64,000 nt of DNA from Pararoseomonas baculiformis (GCF_017813395.1 NZ_JAGIZB010000001.1:394341-458340); one strand, 5' to 3'; shown: positions 16,853 through 26,014, counted from the stretch's first letter. Notes: generated by a model not told the origin, from the sequence alone. Numbers and translations: made by a program.

Positions 16853-18028
16853 ATGCCGCAGGCCCCCCTGCTCTTCGAGCCGCTTGCGCTGCGTGGCCTC
16901 ACGCTGCGGAACCGGATCGTCCTCTCCCCCATGCTGACCTATGCCGCCGAGCGGGGCCATGTCACGGATTGGCACCTGATGCACCTGGGGAAGTTCGCCG
17001 CCGGCGGCACCGGGCTGGTCTTCATGGAATCGACCAAGGTGGATCCGCGCGGCTGCACCACGCCGCGCGATCCCGGGCTCTGGAAGGATGAGTTCATCCC
17101 CGGGCTGGAGCGGATCACCCGCTTCGTCAAAGGGCATGGCGCGGCAATCGGACTGCAGCTCGGCCATTCCGGCCGCAAGGCCCGCAACTCCGTGCCCTGG
17201 GAAGGGCGCGCCCCCCTGGCCAGCCACCCCGGGCTGGACGACGGGGCGGAGTGGGAGCTCGTGGCGCCCAGCGCCATCGCGGCCAGCCCCGCCGCCGCGG
17301 TCCCGCGCGCCCTGAGCATCCCCGAGATCCAGGACATGGTCGCGTGCTGGGGCGCCGCCGCCAGCCGTGCCCACCGCGCCGGCTTCGACGTGCTGGAGGT
17401 GCATGGCGCCCATGGATACCTGCTGCACCAGTTCCTGTCCCCCGCCGCCAACCGGCGGGAGGACCGATATGGCGGCAGCCCTGAGAACCGGATGCGCTTC
17501 GCGGTGGAGGTGGTGGAGGAGGTGCGCCGCCACTGGCCGGCCGAGAAACCCCTGTTCTTCCGCGTCTCCGCCATCGATGAGGATGGCGGCTCGATCGAGG
17601 AGACGGTGGCCCTCTGCCGCGTGCTGCGCGCCAAGGGGGTGGATGTGATCGATTGCAGCTCGGGCGGCATGACGCCCCGCTCCATCGTCGATCCGGCGGA
17701 CCGGCCGGGCTATGGCTACCAGGTGCCCCATGCCGCCCGCGTGCGGGCCGAGGCCGGGATCGCCAGCATGGCGGTTGGGCTGATCGTGCATGCCGACCAG
17801 GCCGAAGCGATCCTGCAGCAGGGCAGCGCGGATCTCGTCGCGATCGGGCGCGAGATGCTGCACAACCCGAACTGGTCGCTCGACGCCGCCCAGAAGCTGG
17901 GCGTCGGCAACGCCTTCGCCGCGATCCCGCCAGCCTATGGCTACTGGCTCGAGAAGCGCGACAGCGCCGGCTTCGGCGGGCGTCCCTCCACCTGGCAGGC
18001 CGGCATCGAGCCGGCCCGCGCCCCCTAG
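16853..18028 (+). CDS. NADH:flavin oxidoreductase, Old Yellow Enzyme family
   Basis: A 391-residue single-domain FMN TIM-barrel enzyme. The N-terminus LFEPLALRGLTLRNRIVLSPM is the OYE opening; GLQLGHSGRKA, EVHGAHGYLLHQFLSPAANRREDRYGGSPENRMRF and the C-terminal phosphate-binding VAIGREMLHNPNW follow. It lacks the Fe-S and FAD domains of 2,4-dienoyl-CoA reductase. OYEs reduce activated C=C bonds of enones or enoates; the exact substrate is unknown. The ATG at 16853 follows GGGAGGA. It is the first of three close genes (OYE, SMP-30 lactonase, CoA-transferase), likely controlled through the palindrome at 16764. Confidence 0.92.
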   Translation: MPQAPLLFEPLALRGLTLRNRIVLSPMLTYAAERGHVTDWHLMHLGKFAAGGTGLVFMESTKVDPRGCTTPRDPGLWKDEFIPGLERITRFVKGHGAAIGLQLGHSGRKARNSVPWEGRAPLASHPGLDDGAEWELVAPSAIAASPAAAVPRALSIPEIQDMVACWGAAASRAHRAGFDVLEVHGAHGYLLHQFLSPAANRREDRYGGSPENRMRFAVEVVEEVRRHWPAEKPLFFRVSAIDEDGGSIEETVALCRVLRAKGVDVIDCSSGGMTPRSIVDPADRPGYGYQVPHAARVRAEAGIASMAVGLIVHADQAEAILQQGSADLVAIGREMLHNPNWSLDAAQKLGVGNAFAAIPPAYGYWLEKRDSAGFGGRPSTWQAGIEPARAP

Positions 18029-18046
18029 CGCCAGGAAGGCGAGCCC

Positions 18047-18934
18047 ATGCCCAAACTTCCGCAACCCGAGATCGAGGTGGCACACCAGGGCGGCGACCTC
18101 GTCGGGGAATGCCCGATGTGGCACCCCGTGGAGCAGCGCCTGTACTGGGTGGACACGCGCCGCCCCTCGCTGCAGCGGCTGGAAACGGACGGCACGGCCC
18201 GCCGCTGGCCCATGCCCAGCAATATCGGGTCCTATGTCTTCCGCCAGGGCGGCGGCGTGCTGGCCGGGCTGAAGCAGGGCTTCGCCACCATCGACCTGGA
18301 AACCGGCGCGATCACGCCCGTCCTCGATCCCGAGCCCGACCGGCCGGAGAACCGCCTGAACGACGGCCGTTGCGACCGGCGCGGCCGCTATTGGTGCGGC
18401 TCTCGCGATCCCGGGGACGAAAACCCGGGTGGATCGCTCTACCGGCTCGATCCGGGCTTCTCCTGCGAGCGGATGGATACGGGCTTCATCGTCTCCAACG
18501 GCATGGCCTTCAGCCCGGATGACCGGACGCTGATCTTCGGCGACAGCCGCGGCGAGACGATGTGGCGCTACGACCTGGACATGGAGTCCGGGCGGATCAG
18601 CAACAAGCGCGTCTTCCTCTCCACGGCCGGCCTGCCCTGGCGCGTGGACGGCGCCACCTTCGATGCGGAAGGATATTACTGGTGTGCCCTGATCGGGGAT
18701 GGCGCGGTCGGGCGCTTCGATCCGGAAGGAAGGCTGGACCGCATCGTGCGGTTGCCCGTCTCCCATCCGACCATGTGCAATTTCGGCGGGCCGGATCTCG
18801 ATGTGCTCTACGTCACCTCCGGCACCGTCTTCCTGAACGAGGTGGAGCGGGCGCGGCAGCCCCTGGCCGGCGCGGTCTTCGCGCTGCGCGGGCTGGGCGT
18901 GCGCGGCGTGCCCGAGCCGTTCTTCGCAGGATAG
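18047..18934 (+). CDS. SMP-30/gluconolactonase family hydrolase
   Basis: A 295-residue six-bladed beta-propeller. The divalent metal ligands of the family are visible: Glu in VGECPMWHP (about 20), Asn in FIVSNGMAFSPDD and Asp in WRVDGATFDAEGYYW. Members hydrolyse sugar lactones or other lactones in the cytoplasm. It starts 18 bp after the OYE stop and is followed 8 bp later by a CoA-transferase, so it is in one operon. In this context it may open a lactone formed from the pathway acid rather than a sugar lactone; that is inference. Confidence 0.92.
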   Translation: MPKLPQPEIEVAHQGGDLVGECPMWHPVEQRLYWVDTRRPSLQRLETDGTARRWPMPSNIGSYVFRQGGGVLAGLKQGFATIDLETGAITPVLDPEPDRPENRLNDGRCDRRGRYWCGSRDPGDENPGGSLYRLDPGFSCERMDTGFIVSNGMAFSPDDRTLIFGDSRGETMWRYDLDMESGRISNKRVFLSTAGLPWRVDGATFDAEGYYWCALIGDGAVGRFDPEGRLDRIVRLPVSHPTMCNFGGPDLDVLYVTSGTVFLNEVERARQPLAGAVFALRGLGVRGVPEPFFAG

Positions 18935-18942
18935 GGCGGTTG

Positions 18943-20166
18943 ATGAACGATCTTCCCGGGACCATCGCGACGGCGGAAGGGGGCCCTCTCCAGGGGCTTC
19001 GGGTGCTCGACCTGTCCCGCCTCGTCTGCGGCAATGTGCTGACCATGCTGCTCGGTGATTTCGGCGCCGAGGTGGTGAAGGTGGAGGAACCGGGGCCGGG
19101 CGACCCGCTGCGCGCCTGGATCGCCGATGGGGTGAGCGCCCATTGGAAGGTCTATGGCCGCAACAAGCGCAGCATCGCGCTGAACCTGCGCAGCCCCGAG
19201 GGGCGCGCGGTGCTGGAGCGGCTGATCGCCCGGGCCGATGTGCTGGTGGAAGGCTTCCGCCCGGGCACGCTGGAGCGCTGGGGCCTGGGGCCGGAGCTGC
19301 TGCTGCAGCGGCACCCGGATCTCGTCATCCTGCGCATCTCGGGCTTCGGGCAAACGGGCGCCTACCGGATGCGGCCGGGCTATGGCTCGCTGATCGAGGG
19401 CCTGTCCGGCTTCGCCTCGCGCAACGGCTTCGCTGACCGCCCGCCCCTGCTGCCGAGCTTCCCGCTGGCCGACATGGTCGCGGGAATGATGGGCGCCTTC
19501 GCCACGGTCACGGCGGTGCGGGCACGGGAAGCCGGCGGCCGCGGACAGGTTGTCGATCTTTCGCTGCTGGAACCGATGGTCGCAATGTTCGGGGCCGACG
19601 CGCTGCTCCAGGGGCTGACGGGCACGGTGCGTGGCCGCACCGGCAGCCGCGGCAGCTCCGCCGCGCCGCGCAACACCTATCGTACGGGTGACGGAAACTG
19701 GCTGACCATCTCGGCGCCCATGCAGTCCATGGCCGAGAAGCTGTTCGACGCGATGGGGCACCCCGAGATGAAGCGCGACCCGCGCTTCGAGACGAACAGC
19801 GCGCGCATGGCGAATGTGGAGGCGCTCGACGCCGCGATCACCGCCTGGCTCGCCTCGCGCAGCGCAGCGGAGGCCTGGGCGACGCTGGACGCGGCAGGCG
19901 TGACCGCCGCCCCGATCTACGACGCGGCGCAGCTTGCCTCCGATCCGCATGTCGTTTCGCGCGGGGTGTTCCGCACGGTGGCGGACACGGAGCTGGGCAA
20001 GGTGGTGATGCCGGATGTCACGCCGCGCCTCTCCGCCACGCCCGGATCGGTGCGGCGCCCCGCCCCGGCCGTGGGAGGGGACAGCCGGGCCATCCTGGCC
20101 GAGGCGGATTACGACGAGGCCGAGATCGCCGCCCTGATCGCGTCGGAGGTGGTGGCAGAGGGCTGA
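18943..20166 (+). CDS. CaiB/BaiF family (family III) CoA-transferase, copy 1
   Basis: A 407-residue family III CoA-transferase. The CoA-binding opening [42 protein letters not shown] is typical, as are NKRSIALNLRSPEGR, ADVLVEGFRPGTLERWGLG and the stretch LPSFPLADMVAGMMGAF, whose Asp is the expected catalytic carboxylate. It moves CoA between carboxylates, so here it probably activates an imported acid. Third gene of the OYE operon. A second, clearly different copy is at 27149. Acid specificity cannot be predicted. Confidence 0.93.
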   Translation: MNDLPGTIATAEGGPLQGLRVLDLSRLVCGNVLTMLLGDFGAEVVKVEEPGPGDPLRAWIADGVSAHWKVYGRNKRSIALNLRSPEGRAVLERLIARADVLVEGFRPGTLERWGLGPELLLQRHPDLVILRISGFGQTGAYRMRPGYGSLIEGLSGFASRNGFADRPPLLPSFPLADMVAGMMGAFATVTAVRAREAGGRGQVVDLSLLEPMVAMFGADALLQGLTGTVRGRTGSRGSSAAPRNTYRTGDGNWLTISAPMQSMAEKLFDAMGHPEMKRDPRFETNSARMANVEALDAAITAWLASRSAAEAWATLDAAGVTAAPIYDAAQLASDPHVVSRGVFRTVADTELGKVVMPDVTPRLSATPGSVRRPAPAVGGDSRAILAEADYDEAEIAALIASEVVAEG

Positions 20167-20231
20167 AGGAAGCGCGGCCCGCCGAGCTGCGCGAAGACAT
20201 CTGTAAGCAGAAGCGCGTCAAGCAAATGAAA

Positions 20232-20247
20232 GGGGCCCTAAGGCCCC
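20232..20247 (+). terminator. Short hairpin in the leader of the Bug gene
   Basis: GGGGCC-CTAA-GGCCCC, a 6-bp GC stem, lies 65 bp after the CoA-transferase stop and 19 bp before the Bug start. There is no T-run. It could attenuate read-through between the two genes or only mark the mRNA. Confidence 0.35.
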
Positions 20248-20265
20248 GCCAAGGGAGAGAAGCGC

Positions 20266-21228
20266 ATGAAGAACATCCTGGGGGCGATCCTCGGAACAGC
20301 CCTTTGCGTCGCGGCCTGTGGCGGGGCGGCGGCGCAGCCCGCCGCGCCCTATCCGGACCGCCCGGTGCAGATGGTCGTCTCCTGGCAGGCAGGCGGCGTG
20401 GTGGACACCATCGGGCGGGCCCTGGCGCAGGCGATGTCGGACCTGTCCGAGGGACGCTTCGTGGTCATCAACCGCGACGGTGCCTCCGGCATCGTCGGGG
20501 CCCAGGCGGTCTCCAGCGCAAGGCCCGACGGCTACACCATCGGCTTCGGCCCCATCACGCCCATCACCACCGCTTCCCATACCGTGCGCGGCGTGCCCTT
20601 CACGGTCGATTCCTTCGAATATGTCTGCAAGGTCTTCGAGAACGTCCTTGCCGTGAGCGTGGCGGAGACATCGCCCTTCCGCAGCATGCCCGAGCTCATC
20701 GCGGCCATCCGTGCACGGCCGGACACGATGACCTATGGGCATTTCGGCACCAACAGCCTGGGGCACATCTCCTTCGCCAACATCGTCCGCGGCCTGTCGC
20801 TGCGCGTGACCGACGTGCCCTTCCGCGGAGAGACGCCGATCTATCCGGAGATGCTCAGCGGCCGGCTCGATTTCGGCATGGGCACGGTGGGCGGCGCGCG
20901 GGGCAAGCCGGTGCGCCTGCTCGCCGTGTTCGGGGACCAGCGGAGCGCCGCAGCGCCGGATGTCCCGAGCACGCGCGAGCTGGGTCTGCCAACCCTCCAG
21001 CCGGTCCTCTCCGGCATCACCGTGCCGCGTGGCACGCCGGCCGCGATCACGGAACGGCTTGAGACCCTGTGCCGCCAGGGCACGGAGGAGAGCTCCTTCC
21101 GGACCGTGATGGGCCGGCTCGGCGAGCCGATCCTCTATGCCGGGCAGGAAGCCTTCACCGCCCAGGCGCGGCGCGACAATGCCGAGAAGATCGAGGTCGT
21201 GCGCGCCCTGGGCCTCGTTCCGCAATAG
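20266..21228 (+). CDS. Bug family tripartite tricarboxylate transporter receptor
   Basis: A 320-residue periplasmic solute receptor with an N-terminal signal (MKNILGAILGTALCVAACGG...). An AACG sequence inside the signal may be a lipobox, which would make this a lipoprotein, unlike most Bug proteins. The mature part opens YPDRPVQMVVSWQAGGVVDTIG and has ARPDGYTIGFG and VPFRGETPIY, all Bug marks. It follows the CoA-transferase by 99 bp in the same direction and probably imports the acid processed by this operon. No cognate TctA/TctB is present. Confidence 0.9.
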   Translation: MKNILGAILGTALCVAACGGAAAQPAAPYPDRPVQMVVSWQAGGVVDTIGRALAQAMSDLSEGRFVVINRDGASGIVGAQAVSSARPDGYTIGFGPITPITTASHTVRGVPFTVDSFEYVCKVFENVLAVSVAETSPFRSMPELIAAIRARPDTMTYGHFGTNSLGHISFANIVRGLSLRVTDVPFRGETPIYPEMLSGRLDFGMGTVGGARGKPVRLLAVFGDQRSAAAPDVPSTRELGLPTLQPVLSGITVPRGTPAAITERLETLCRQGTEESSFRTVMGRLGEPILYAGQEAFTAQARRDNAEKIEVVRALGLVPQ

Positions 21229-21230
21229 GC

Positions 21231-21253
21231 GGGCCGGGGCACCGCCCCGGCCC
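21231..21253. terminator. Bidirectional hairpin between Bug and HMG-CoA lyase genes
   Basis: A perfect 10-bp inverted repeat GGGCCGGGGC-ACC-GCCCCGGCCC sits directly between two convergent stop codons (21228 and 21258). Confidence 0.6.
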
Positions 21254-21257
21254 CTCC

Positions 21258-22214
21258 TCAGGCAGCCTGGCGGAAGGCGTCCAGGCTGCCGGCATGGATC
21301 AGCTCGCTCGGCAGCTGGTGGCCGACGATGGCTTCCGCCATGCGCCCGACCTCGATCAGCGCATCGAGATCCACCCCGGTCTCGATGCCCATCTCGTGGC
21401 AGAGCAGCACCAGCTCCTCCGAGCAGATATTGCCTGCCGCCCCCTTCTGCCCGGCGAAGGGGCAGCCGCCCAGGCCGCCGACGGTTGCATCGAACCGGTC
21501 GATGCCCATCTTCAGCGCGGCATGAGCATTGGCGACCGCGAGGCCCCTGGTGTCGTGCAGGTGCAGCGTGATGTTCTTCTCGGGCCAGCGTGCGCGCACC
21601 TCGCCGATCACGCGCTCGATCCGCCCCGGCATGGCCCAGCCCATCGTGTCCGCCAGCGAGAAATCGGTGATCTCGGCCCCGGCCTCGGCGGCGATGGCGA
21701 GGCCATCCTCCAGCGTGCTGATCACCTGCGCGGGCGTGATGTCGCCCTGGTAGTTGCAGCCGAAGGCCGCCATCACGCCGATGCGGCGGACCGGCACGCC
21801 ATGGGAGAGGTGGAGCGCGGTCTGCTTGCGCATGGCCGCGAGGTTCTCGGCATGGGTACGGTTGAGGTTTTTCTTCGTGAAGCCCTCGGACGCCGTCAGC
21901 GAGATAGATCCGGCGATGGTGAGCTTGTCGCGGAAGGCCAGCGCGCGGTTCAGGCCGCTCTCATTGAACCACAGCGCGGTGTAGCGCACACCCGGCTTCG
22001 CCCTGAAGCCGGCAACCGTATCCTCGGCGTCGGCCCAGCCCGGCACCACCTTCGGGCTGACGAAGGAGCAGACCTGGATGTGGTCGAGCCCGGTCTCGGC
22101 CAGCGCCTCGATCAGGCGGATCTTGTCGGCGGTCGCGATCGGCCCCGGCTCGATCTGGAAGCCCTCGCGCGGTCCCTCCTCCTGGATGTGAACGCGCTTC
22201 GGAAGGTCGGACAT
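21258..22214 (-). CDS. Hydroxymethylglutaryl-CoA lyase family protein
   Basis: A 318-residue TIM-barrel lyase of the HMGL-like family. The N-terminal EEGPREGFQIE (family DGxRDGxQ), the metal-binding HLHDTRGLA and the signature GGLGGCPFAGQKGAAGN with the active-site cysteine are all visible. True HMG-CoA lyases cleave HMG-CoA to acetoacetate and acetyl-CoA; close relatives cleave citramalyl-CoA or other 3-hydroxy-3-methylacyl-CoAs. Given two CoA-transferases and hydratases nearby, a related acyl-CoA is plausible. Start taken at the ATG at 22214; an upstream in-frame ATG exists but has no better ribosome site. Divergent from the Bug gene at 22432. Confidence 0.88.
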   Translation of the reverse strand: MSDLPKRVHIQEEGPREGFQIEPGPIATADKIRLIEALAETGLDHIQVCSFVSPKVVPGWADAEDTVAGFRAKPGVRYTALWFNESGLNRALAFRDKLTIAGSISLTASEGFTKKNLNRTHAENLAAMRKQTALHLSHGVPVRRIGVMAAFGCNYQGDITPAQVISTLEDGLAIAAEAGAEITDFSLADTMGWAMPGRIERVIGEVRARWPEKNITLHLHDTRGLAVANAHAALKMGIDRFDATVGGLGGCPFAGQKGAAGNICSEELVLLCHEMGIETGVDLDALIEVGRMAEAIVGHQLPSELIHAGSLDAFRQAA

Positions 22215-22350
22215 GGAAGTGTTCCCCGTGTTCTTGCGCCGCATGCCTGGAGCCGGTGACGCGGCAGGATCCGCCCTGATGCCGGAACGGGCCGCGCAAG
22301 GCCATTGAACACTCCGCACCAAACAAGGCAATCTGAATTTCAAACAGCCT

Positions 22351-22365
22351 ACTCGTCCCGCGAAT
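22351..22365. promoter_or_regulatory. Candidate operator, site 2 (HMG-lyase / Bug intergenic)
   Basis: ACTCGT-CCC-GCGAAT; the right half is identical to site 1, the left half differs at two positions. It is 66 bp upstream of the Bug start and 136 bp from the lyase start. Confidence 0.5.
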
Positions 22366-22431
22366 GAAAGCGGGCGGGAGACGCCGAAGCATCCATCGAA
22401 GGATGCGCGGCCATCAGGAGAGGACGCCCTC

Positions 22432-23409
22432 ATGCTCAACCGACGCAACCTCGTGGCCCTGGCGGGCCTCGCCGGCCTGGGACATGCCGCAGGAGCCCAG
22501 GCGCAGGCGGAGGCCTTCCCCAACCGCCCGATCCGTCTTGTCGTGCCCTACACGCCCGGTGGTTCGGTGGATCTGATGGCGCGGGCCTTCGGGACGCGCT
22601 TCTCGCAGGTCACGGGGCAGCCGACGGTGGTGGAGAACCGGCCAGGCGCTTCCACCATGCTCGCCACGGAGTATGTCGCGCGCGCGACGCCCGATGGATA
22701 CACGGTCCTGTCCGGCGGCACGCAGCTCGCGCTGATGCCGCATCTGGGAACACGTACCCCCTATGACCCGGACCGCGACATCGTTCCCGTGGCGGTGCTC
22801 ACCATCGTGCCCTATCTGCTCGTGGTGAACCCCTCGCTTCCTGTGCGCACCGTGAAGGAGCTGATCGCCTATGCGAAGCAGCGGCCGGGGGAACTGAACT
22901 ACGCCTCCTTCGGCGTGGGCGGCGCCGGGCACCTGGCGGCCGAGATGTTCAACATGCTGACCGGCGTCGAAAGCGTGCATATCCCCTATAACGGCACGGC
23001 CCCCGGGCTGAACGACGTGATGGGCGGGCGCGTGGCCATGAGCTTCTGCACCATCCCGCCCGCCATCCCCGCCATCGAGGCCGGGCGCCTGCGCCCCCTT
23101 GGCCTGACGGGAACGCAGCATCTTTCCGCGCTGCCCGGCGTGCCCACCATCGAGGAAGCCGGCGTGCCGGGCTATGAATGCGTGAGCATGAACGTGATGT
23201 TCGCGCCAAGCGGCGTGCCGGCGGACCGCCTGCAGCGCCTGAACGAGGCCGTGACGACGGCGCTGCGCGAGCCCGAACTGCGGAAGCTGCTGGAGGAGCA
23301 GGGATTCGTTCCCGCCGAGCCGATGAACCCGGCCCAGACCAAGGTCAGCTTCGACACCTCGGTCGCGAAGCTAGTCCAGATTATCAAGAAGGCCAATATC
23401 CGCACCTGA
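22432..23409 (+). CDS. Bug family tripartite tricarboxylate transporter receptor
   Basis: A 325-residue periplasmic receptor. Signal peptide about 1-26 (MLNRRNLVALAGLAGLG..., cleavage near AQAQA). Mature part opens FPNRPIRLVVPYTPGGSVDLMAR, with VVENRPGAS, TPDGYTVLSGG and IPYNGTAPG. This is a standard Bug protein, binding an unknown carboxylate. It is divergent from the HMG-lyase gene and shares a control region containing operator site 2, so it is likely co-induced with the pathway. It is a monocistronic unit ending at a strong convergent hairpin. Confidence 0.93.
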   Translation: MLNRRNLVALAGLAGLGHAAGAQAQAEAFPNRPIRLVVPYTPGGSVDLMARAFGTRFSQVTGQPTVVENRPGASTMLATEYVARATPDGYTVLSGGTQLALMPHLGTRTPYDPDRDIVPVAVLTIVPYLLVVNPSLPVRTVKELIAYAKQRPGELNYASFGVGGAGHLAAEMFNMLTGVESVHIPYNGTAPGLNDVMGGRVAMSFCTIPPAIPAIEAGRLRPLGLTGTQHLSALPGVPTIEEAGVPGYECVSMNVMFAPSGVPADRLQRLNEAVTTALREPELRKLLEEQGFVPAEPMNPAQTKVSFDTSVAKLVQIIKKANIRT

Positions 23410-23422
23410 CGCGGAACACGCG

Positions 23423-23454
23423 CCGCGGGGCCGGCCTGTGCGCCGGCCCCGCGG
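23423..23454. terminator. Strong bidirectional hairpin between Bug and acyl-CoA dehydrogenase genes
   Basis: A perfect 13-bp, all-GC inverted repeat with a 6-nt loop (CCGCGGGGCCGGC at 23423-23435, partner at 23442-23454) between convergent stops at 23409 and 23463. It is the strongest such hairpin in the window. Confidence 0.7.
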
Positions 23455-23462
23455 AAAGCGGT

Positions 23463-24668
23463 TCAGGCCACGCGCCGCTCGGGCTCCGCGGCCACCGGCT
23501 CCACCGGAACGGGCTGGCCGAGAACGACATGGCCGGGGCGGTCGATCAGCGCTTCCGCGATCCGTGCGCGATGCTCATAGGTCGTGCCGAGCCGCATGCC
23601 CCAGGCGGCCACGCGCCGGTACCAAAGGTGCAGGTCCAGATCCATCATGAAGCCGATGCCGCCATGGATGATCTGCGCGTTGCGCGCCGAGGCCAGGCAC
23701 TTCTCGTTGCAGAAGGCCTTTGCCTGCGACACCTCGACGCTGTGCGGCAGCCCCTCATCCATGCGCCACAGCGCCTCACAGGTGAGTAGCTCGCCGCCAT
23801 CGATCCAGATGACCATGTCGGCGCACATATGCTGGATGGACTGGAAGGCACCGATCGGCTGGCCGAAGGCCTCGCGCATCTTGGCATAATCGATCGCCAG
23901 CTCGGCATCCTTTCGCGCGGCGCCCAGCATCTGGGCGCAGAGCAGGGCCGTCGCCCTGTCCAGCATGCGCTCGACGATCGGCCATGCCTCGTCCGCGCGC
24001 CCGATCATGTTCGCGGCGGGAACACGGACCTGGTTGAAAAGGACCTCGCTCTGCTTGTCCTTGGCCGTCGTCACGAGCGGCGTCTGCGAGATGCCGTCGG
24101 ACTTCGTATCCACGATGAAAAGCGATAGCCCCGCGTTGCTGCCGCGCGCCGGCGCCGTGCGGCAGACGACGAGGCACTTGTCCGCGGCGACGAAGTTGTC
24201 CACGAACATCTTGCGGCCCGAGAGGACATAGTCCCCCCCCTCGGCAGTGGCGGTCATCGTGACCGCTTCCGGCCGTGCACGCGGATCCTCCTCGGCGAAG
24301 GCCCAGGTCAGCACCTGCTCCCCGGCCACCACCGCGGGCAGGATGGCCTCGCATTGCGCCCTGGTGCCGGCCTCGGCGATCGTCAGCGCGGCCACGCAGG
24401 TGCTGTGCAGCGGAAGCGGCGCGACGGCGCGGCCGACCTCCTGCAGGATCAGGCCGAGATAGACCAGCGGCATTTCGGAACCGCCATAGGCCTCGGGAAG
24501 CGAGATTCCCTGCCAGCCCAGCTCCGCCGCCTTGCGCCAGAGGTCGGGGGGATAGCCGAGCGGGTCGGCCTCCATGGCACGCACGAGCTGCGGCGGGCAT
24601 TCCCCGTCCAGGAAGCTTCGCGCCGATGTGCGCACCATTTCCTGTTCGTCGGTCAGCAGGACATCCAT
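23463..24668 (-). CDS. Acyl-CoA dehydrogenase family protein, subunit-like copy B
   Basis: A 401-residue flavin dehydrogenase with the three-part family fold: helical N-terminus (LLTDEQEMVRTSARSFLD), central beta domain (LTWAFAEEDP..., GGDYVLSGRKMFVDN) and C-terminal helices (REAFGQPIGAFQSIQHMCADM, QIIHGGIGFMMDLDLHLWYRR). The central motif TWAFAEEDP replaces the usual xTEPxAGSD, so FAD or substrate contacts are unusual. It follows the other dehydrogenase by 40 bp. Such unequal pairs often form heteromers in which one subunit is catalytic; that is suggested, not shown, here. Last gene of the leftward cluster. Confidence 0.9.
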   Translation of the reverse strand: MDVLLTDEQEMVRTSARSFLDGECPPQLVRAMEADPLGYPPDLWRKAAELGWQGISLPEAYGGSEMPLVYLGLILQEVGRAVAPLPLHSTCVAALTIAEAGTRAQCEAILPAVVAGEQVLTWAFAEEDPRARPEAVTMTATAEGGDYVLSGRKMFVDNFVAADKCLVVCRTAPARGSNAGLSLFIVDTKSDGISQTPLVTTAKDKQSEVLFNQVRVPAANMIGRADEAWPIVERMLDRATALLCAQMLGAARKDAELAIDYAKMREAFGQPIGAFQSIQHMCADMVIWIDGGELLTCEALWRMDEGLPHSVEVSQAKAFCNEKCLASARNAQIIHGGIGFMMDLDLHLWYRRVAAWGMRLGTTYEHRARIAEALIDRPGHVVLGQPVPVEPVAAEPERRVA

Positions 24669-24708
24669 GTCAGTGGTCCATCATCCCGTTCTGTCTGGGG
24701 CGGTGCGT

Positions 24709-25950
24709 CTAGTTGCCCGCGGCCTTCTGCCGGCGCGGGCCCGGCATGCCGAGGCCGCGGCGCGCCACCTGGTCCCGCATGATCTGGACGCCGCCATGAT
24801 TGACGCCCGACTGGAAGGCACCGAGGACGTTATGCGCGAAGACGCCCTCCTCCACCGCATGCGGGGAGCCCCTGAGAAGCTGCGCATAGGGCCCGAGCAT
24901 CTGCGTGATGGCTTCCGTGGTGCGCACGCCGTGCTCCGGCGCCCACACCTTCTCCGCCGCGCCCTCATAGCTGAAATCGCGGCCGCGCTGGACGATGGAC
25001 ATGCTGCGCATCGTCATCAGGCGGCAAACCTGCGCCTCGGTCCAGAGCTCCGCCACCTTGTCGCGGATCGCGGGGTTGTCGGCATACCCCTCGAGCCTCG
25101 TCTCCTTGAGCCAGTTGACGATATCCTCGTCCCGCCGGACGGACATGACGTAGCGGAAGGCGCCGACCCGATCGAGGTTCAGCCCGTCCGCCGCCACCTT
25201 CCAGCCCTTGTTCTCCCCGCCCAGCAGCGTGCTCTCATGCACGCGCACATTGTCGAAGAAGGTCTCGTTCGTCCGCGCCTCGCCATAGGTTGTGCCCAGC
25301 GGCGCGCGGGGATTGTTCTGGATGGACCAGAGCGGGCGCACGGTCACGCCCGGCGTGTCCAGCGGGAAAATGAAGATGGACAGGCCCTCGCGCTTCGGCA
25401 GCGTGGGGTCGGTGCGCGCCATCAGGTAGATATGCGTCGAGAGATGGCCCGAGGTTGTGTAGATCTTCTGGCCGTTGATCACGAAATGGTCGCCATCCCG
25501 TGTCGCGCGGCAGCGGAGGCCGGCGAGGTCCGCGCCCGCCTGCGGCTCGGTAAAGCCAAGGGCGAAGGTGATCTCGCGGCTGATGAGCCGGGGGATGTAG
25601 TAGCGCTTCTGCTCCTCGGTGCCGGCGGCCATGATCGCCGGCGCGCCGCTGCCGCTGAGGCTGATGTTGAGGCCGACCCGCATGAAGGCCTCCTCGACGA
25701 TGTACTGGCTGATGCGGTCGCCGCCCTGGCCGCCATATTCCTTCGGATAGGCGATGCCGAGCCAGCCGCGGTCAAGAAGCTTGCGGTAGAGTTCCCGCAT
25801 ATGGGAGCCGAAGGGGTCGCCCGTTCCCCCGCGCATCACGTCGTCCTGCGCTTCCTTGTCCCGGAGCACATCGGGCGTGACATGCTCCTGCACGAAGGCC
25901 TCGACCTGCCTCCGCAGTTCTTCCTGTTCAGGCGTGTATCCGAAGTTCAT
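24709..25950 (-). CDS. Acyl-CoA dehydrogenase family protein, subunit-like copy A
   Basis: A 413-residue acyl-CoA dehydrogenase. It begins MNFGYTPEQEELRRQVEAF and keeps the standard FAD/substrate motif ALGFTEPQAGADLAGL, then HFVINGQKIYTTSGHLS and a helical C-terminal domain. It oxidises acyl-CoA to 2-enoyl-CoA, passing electrons to ETF. With copy B it forms a likely heteromeric pair. It lies 157 bp downstream of the MaoC genes and has its own palindrome (26015-26029) 64 bp before its start, suggesting a promoter here. Chain length or branching of the substrate is unknown. Confidence 0.92.
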   Translation of the reverse strand: MNFGYTPEQEELRRQVEAFVQEHVTPDVLRDKEAQDDVMRGGTGDPFGSHMRELYRKLLDRGWLGIAYPKEYGGQGGDRISQYIVEEAFMRVGLNISLSGSGAPAIMAAGTEEQKRYYIPRLISREITFALGFTEPQAGADLAGLRCRATRDGDHFVINGQKIYTTSGHLSTHIYLMARTDPTLPKREGLSIFIFPLDTPGVTVRPLWSIQNNPRAPLGTTYGEARTNETFFDNVRVHESTLLGGENKGWKVAADGLNLDRVGAFRYVMSVRRDEDIVNWLKETRLEGYADNPAIRDKVAELWTEAQVCRLMTMRSMSIVQRGRDFSYEGAAEKVWAPEHGVRTTEAITQMLGPYAQLLRGSPHAVEEGVFAHNVLGAFQSGVNHGGVQIMRDQVARRGLGMPGPRRQKAAGN

Positions 25951-26014
25951 GGCATTTCCCGCTATGGGAGGTCAGGAGGCCTGGCCCTCGTTGCGCACCG
26001 GCCTTGCCGCCGTT

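Noticed and set aside
18808..19950. Large leftward open frame across the first CoA-transferase
   Set aside because: Composition shadow of a clear family III CoA-transferase.
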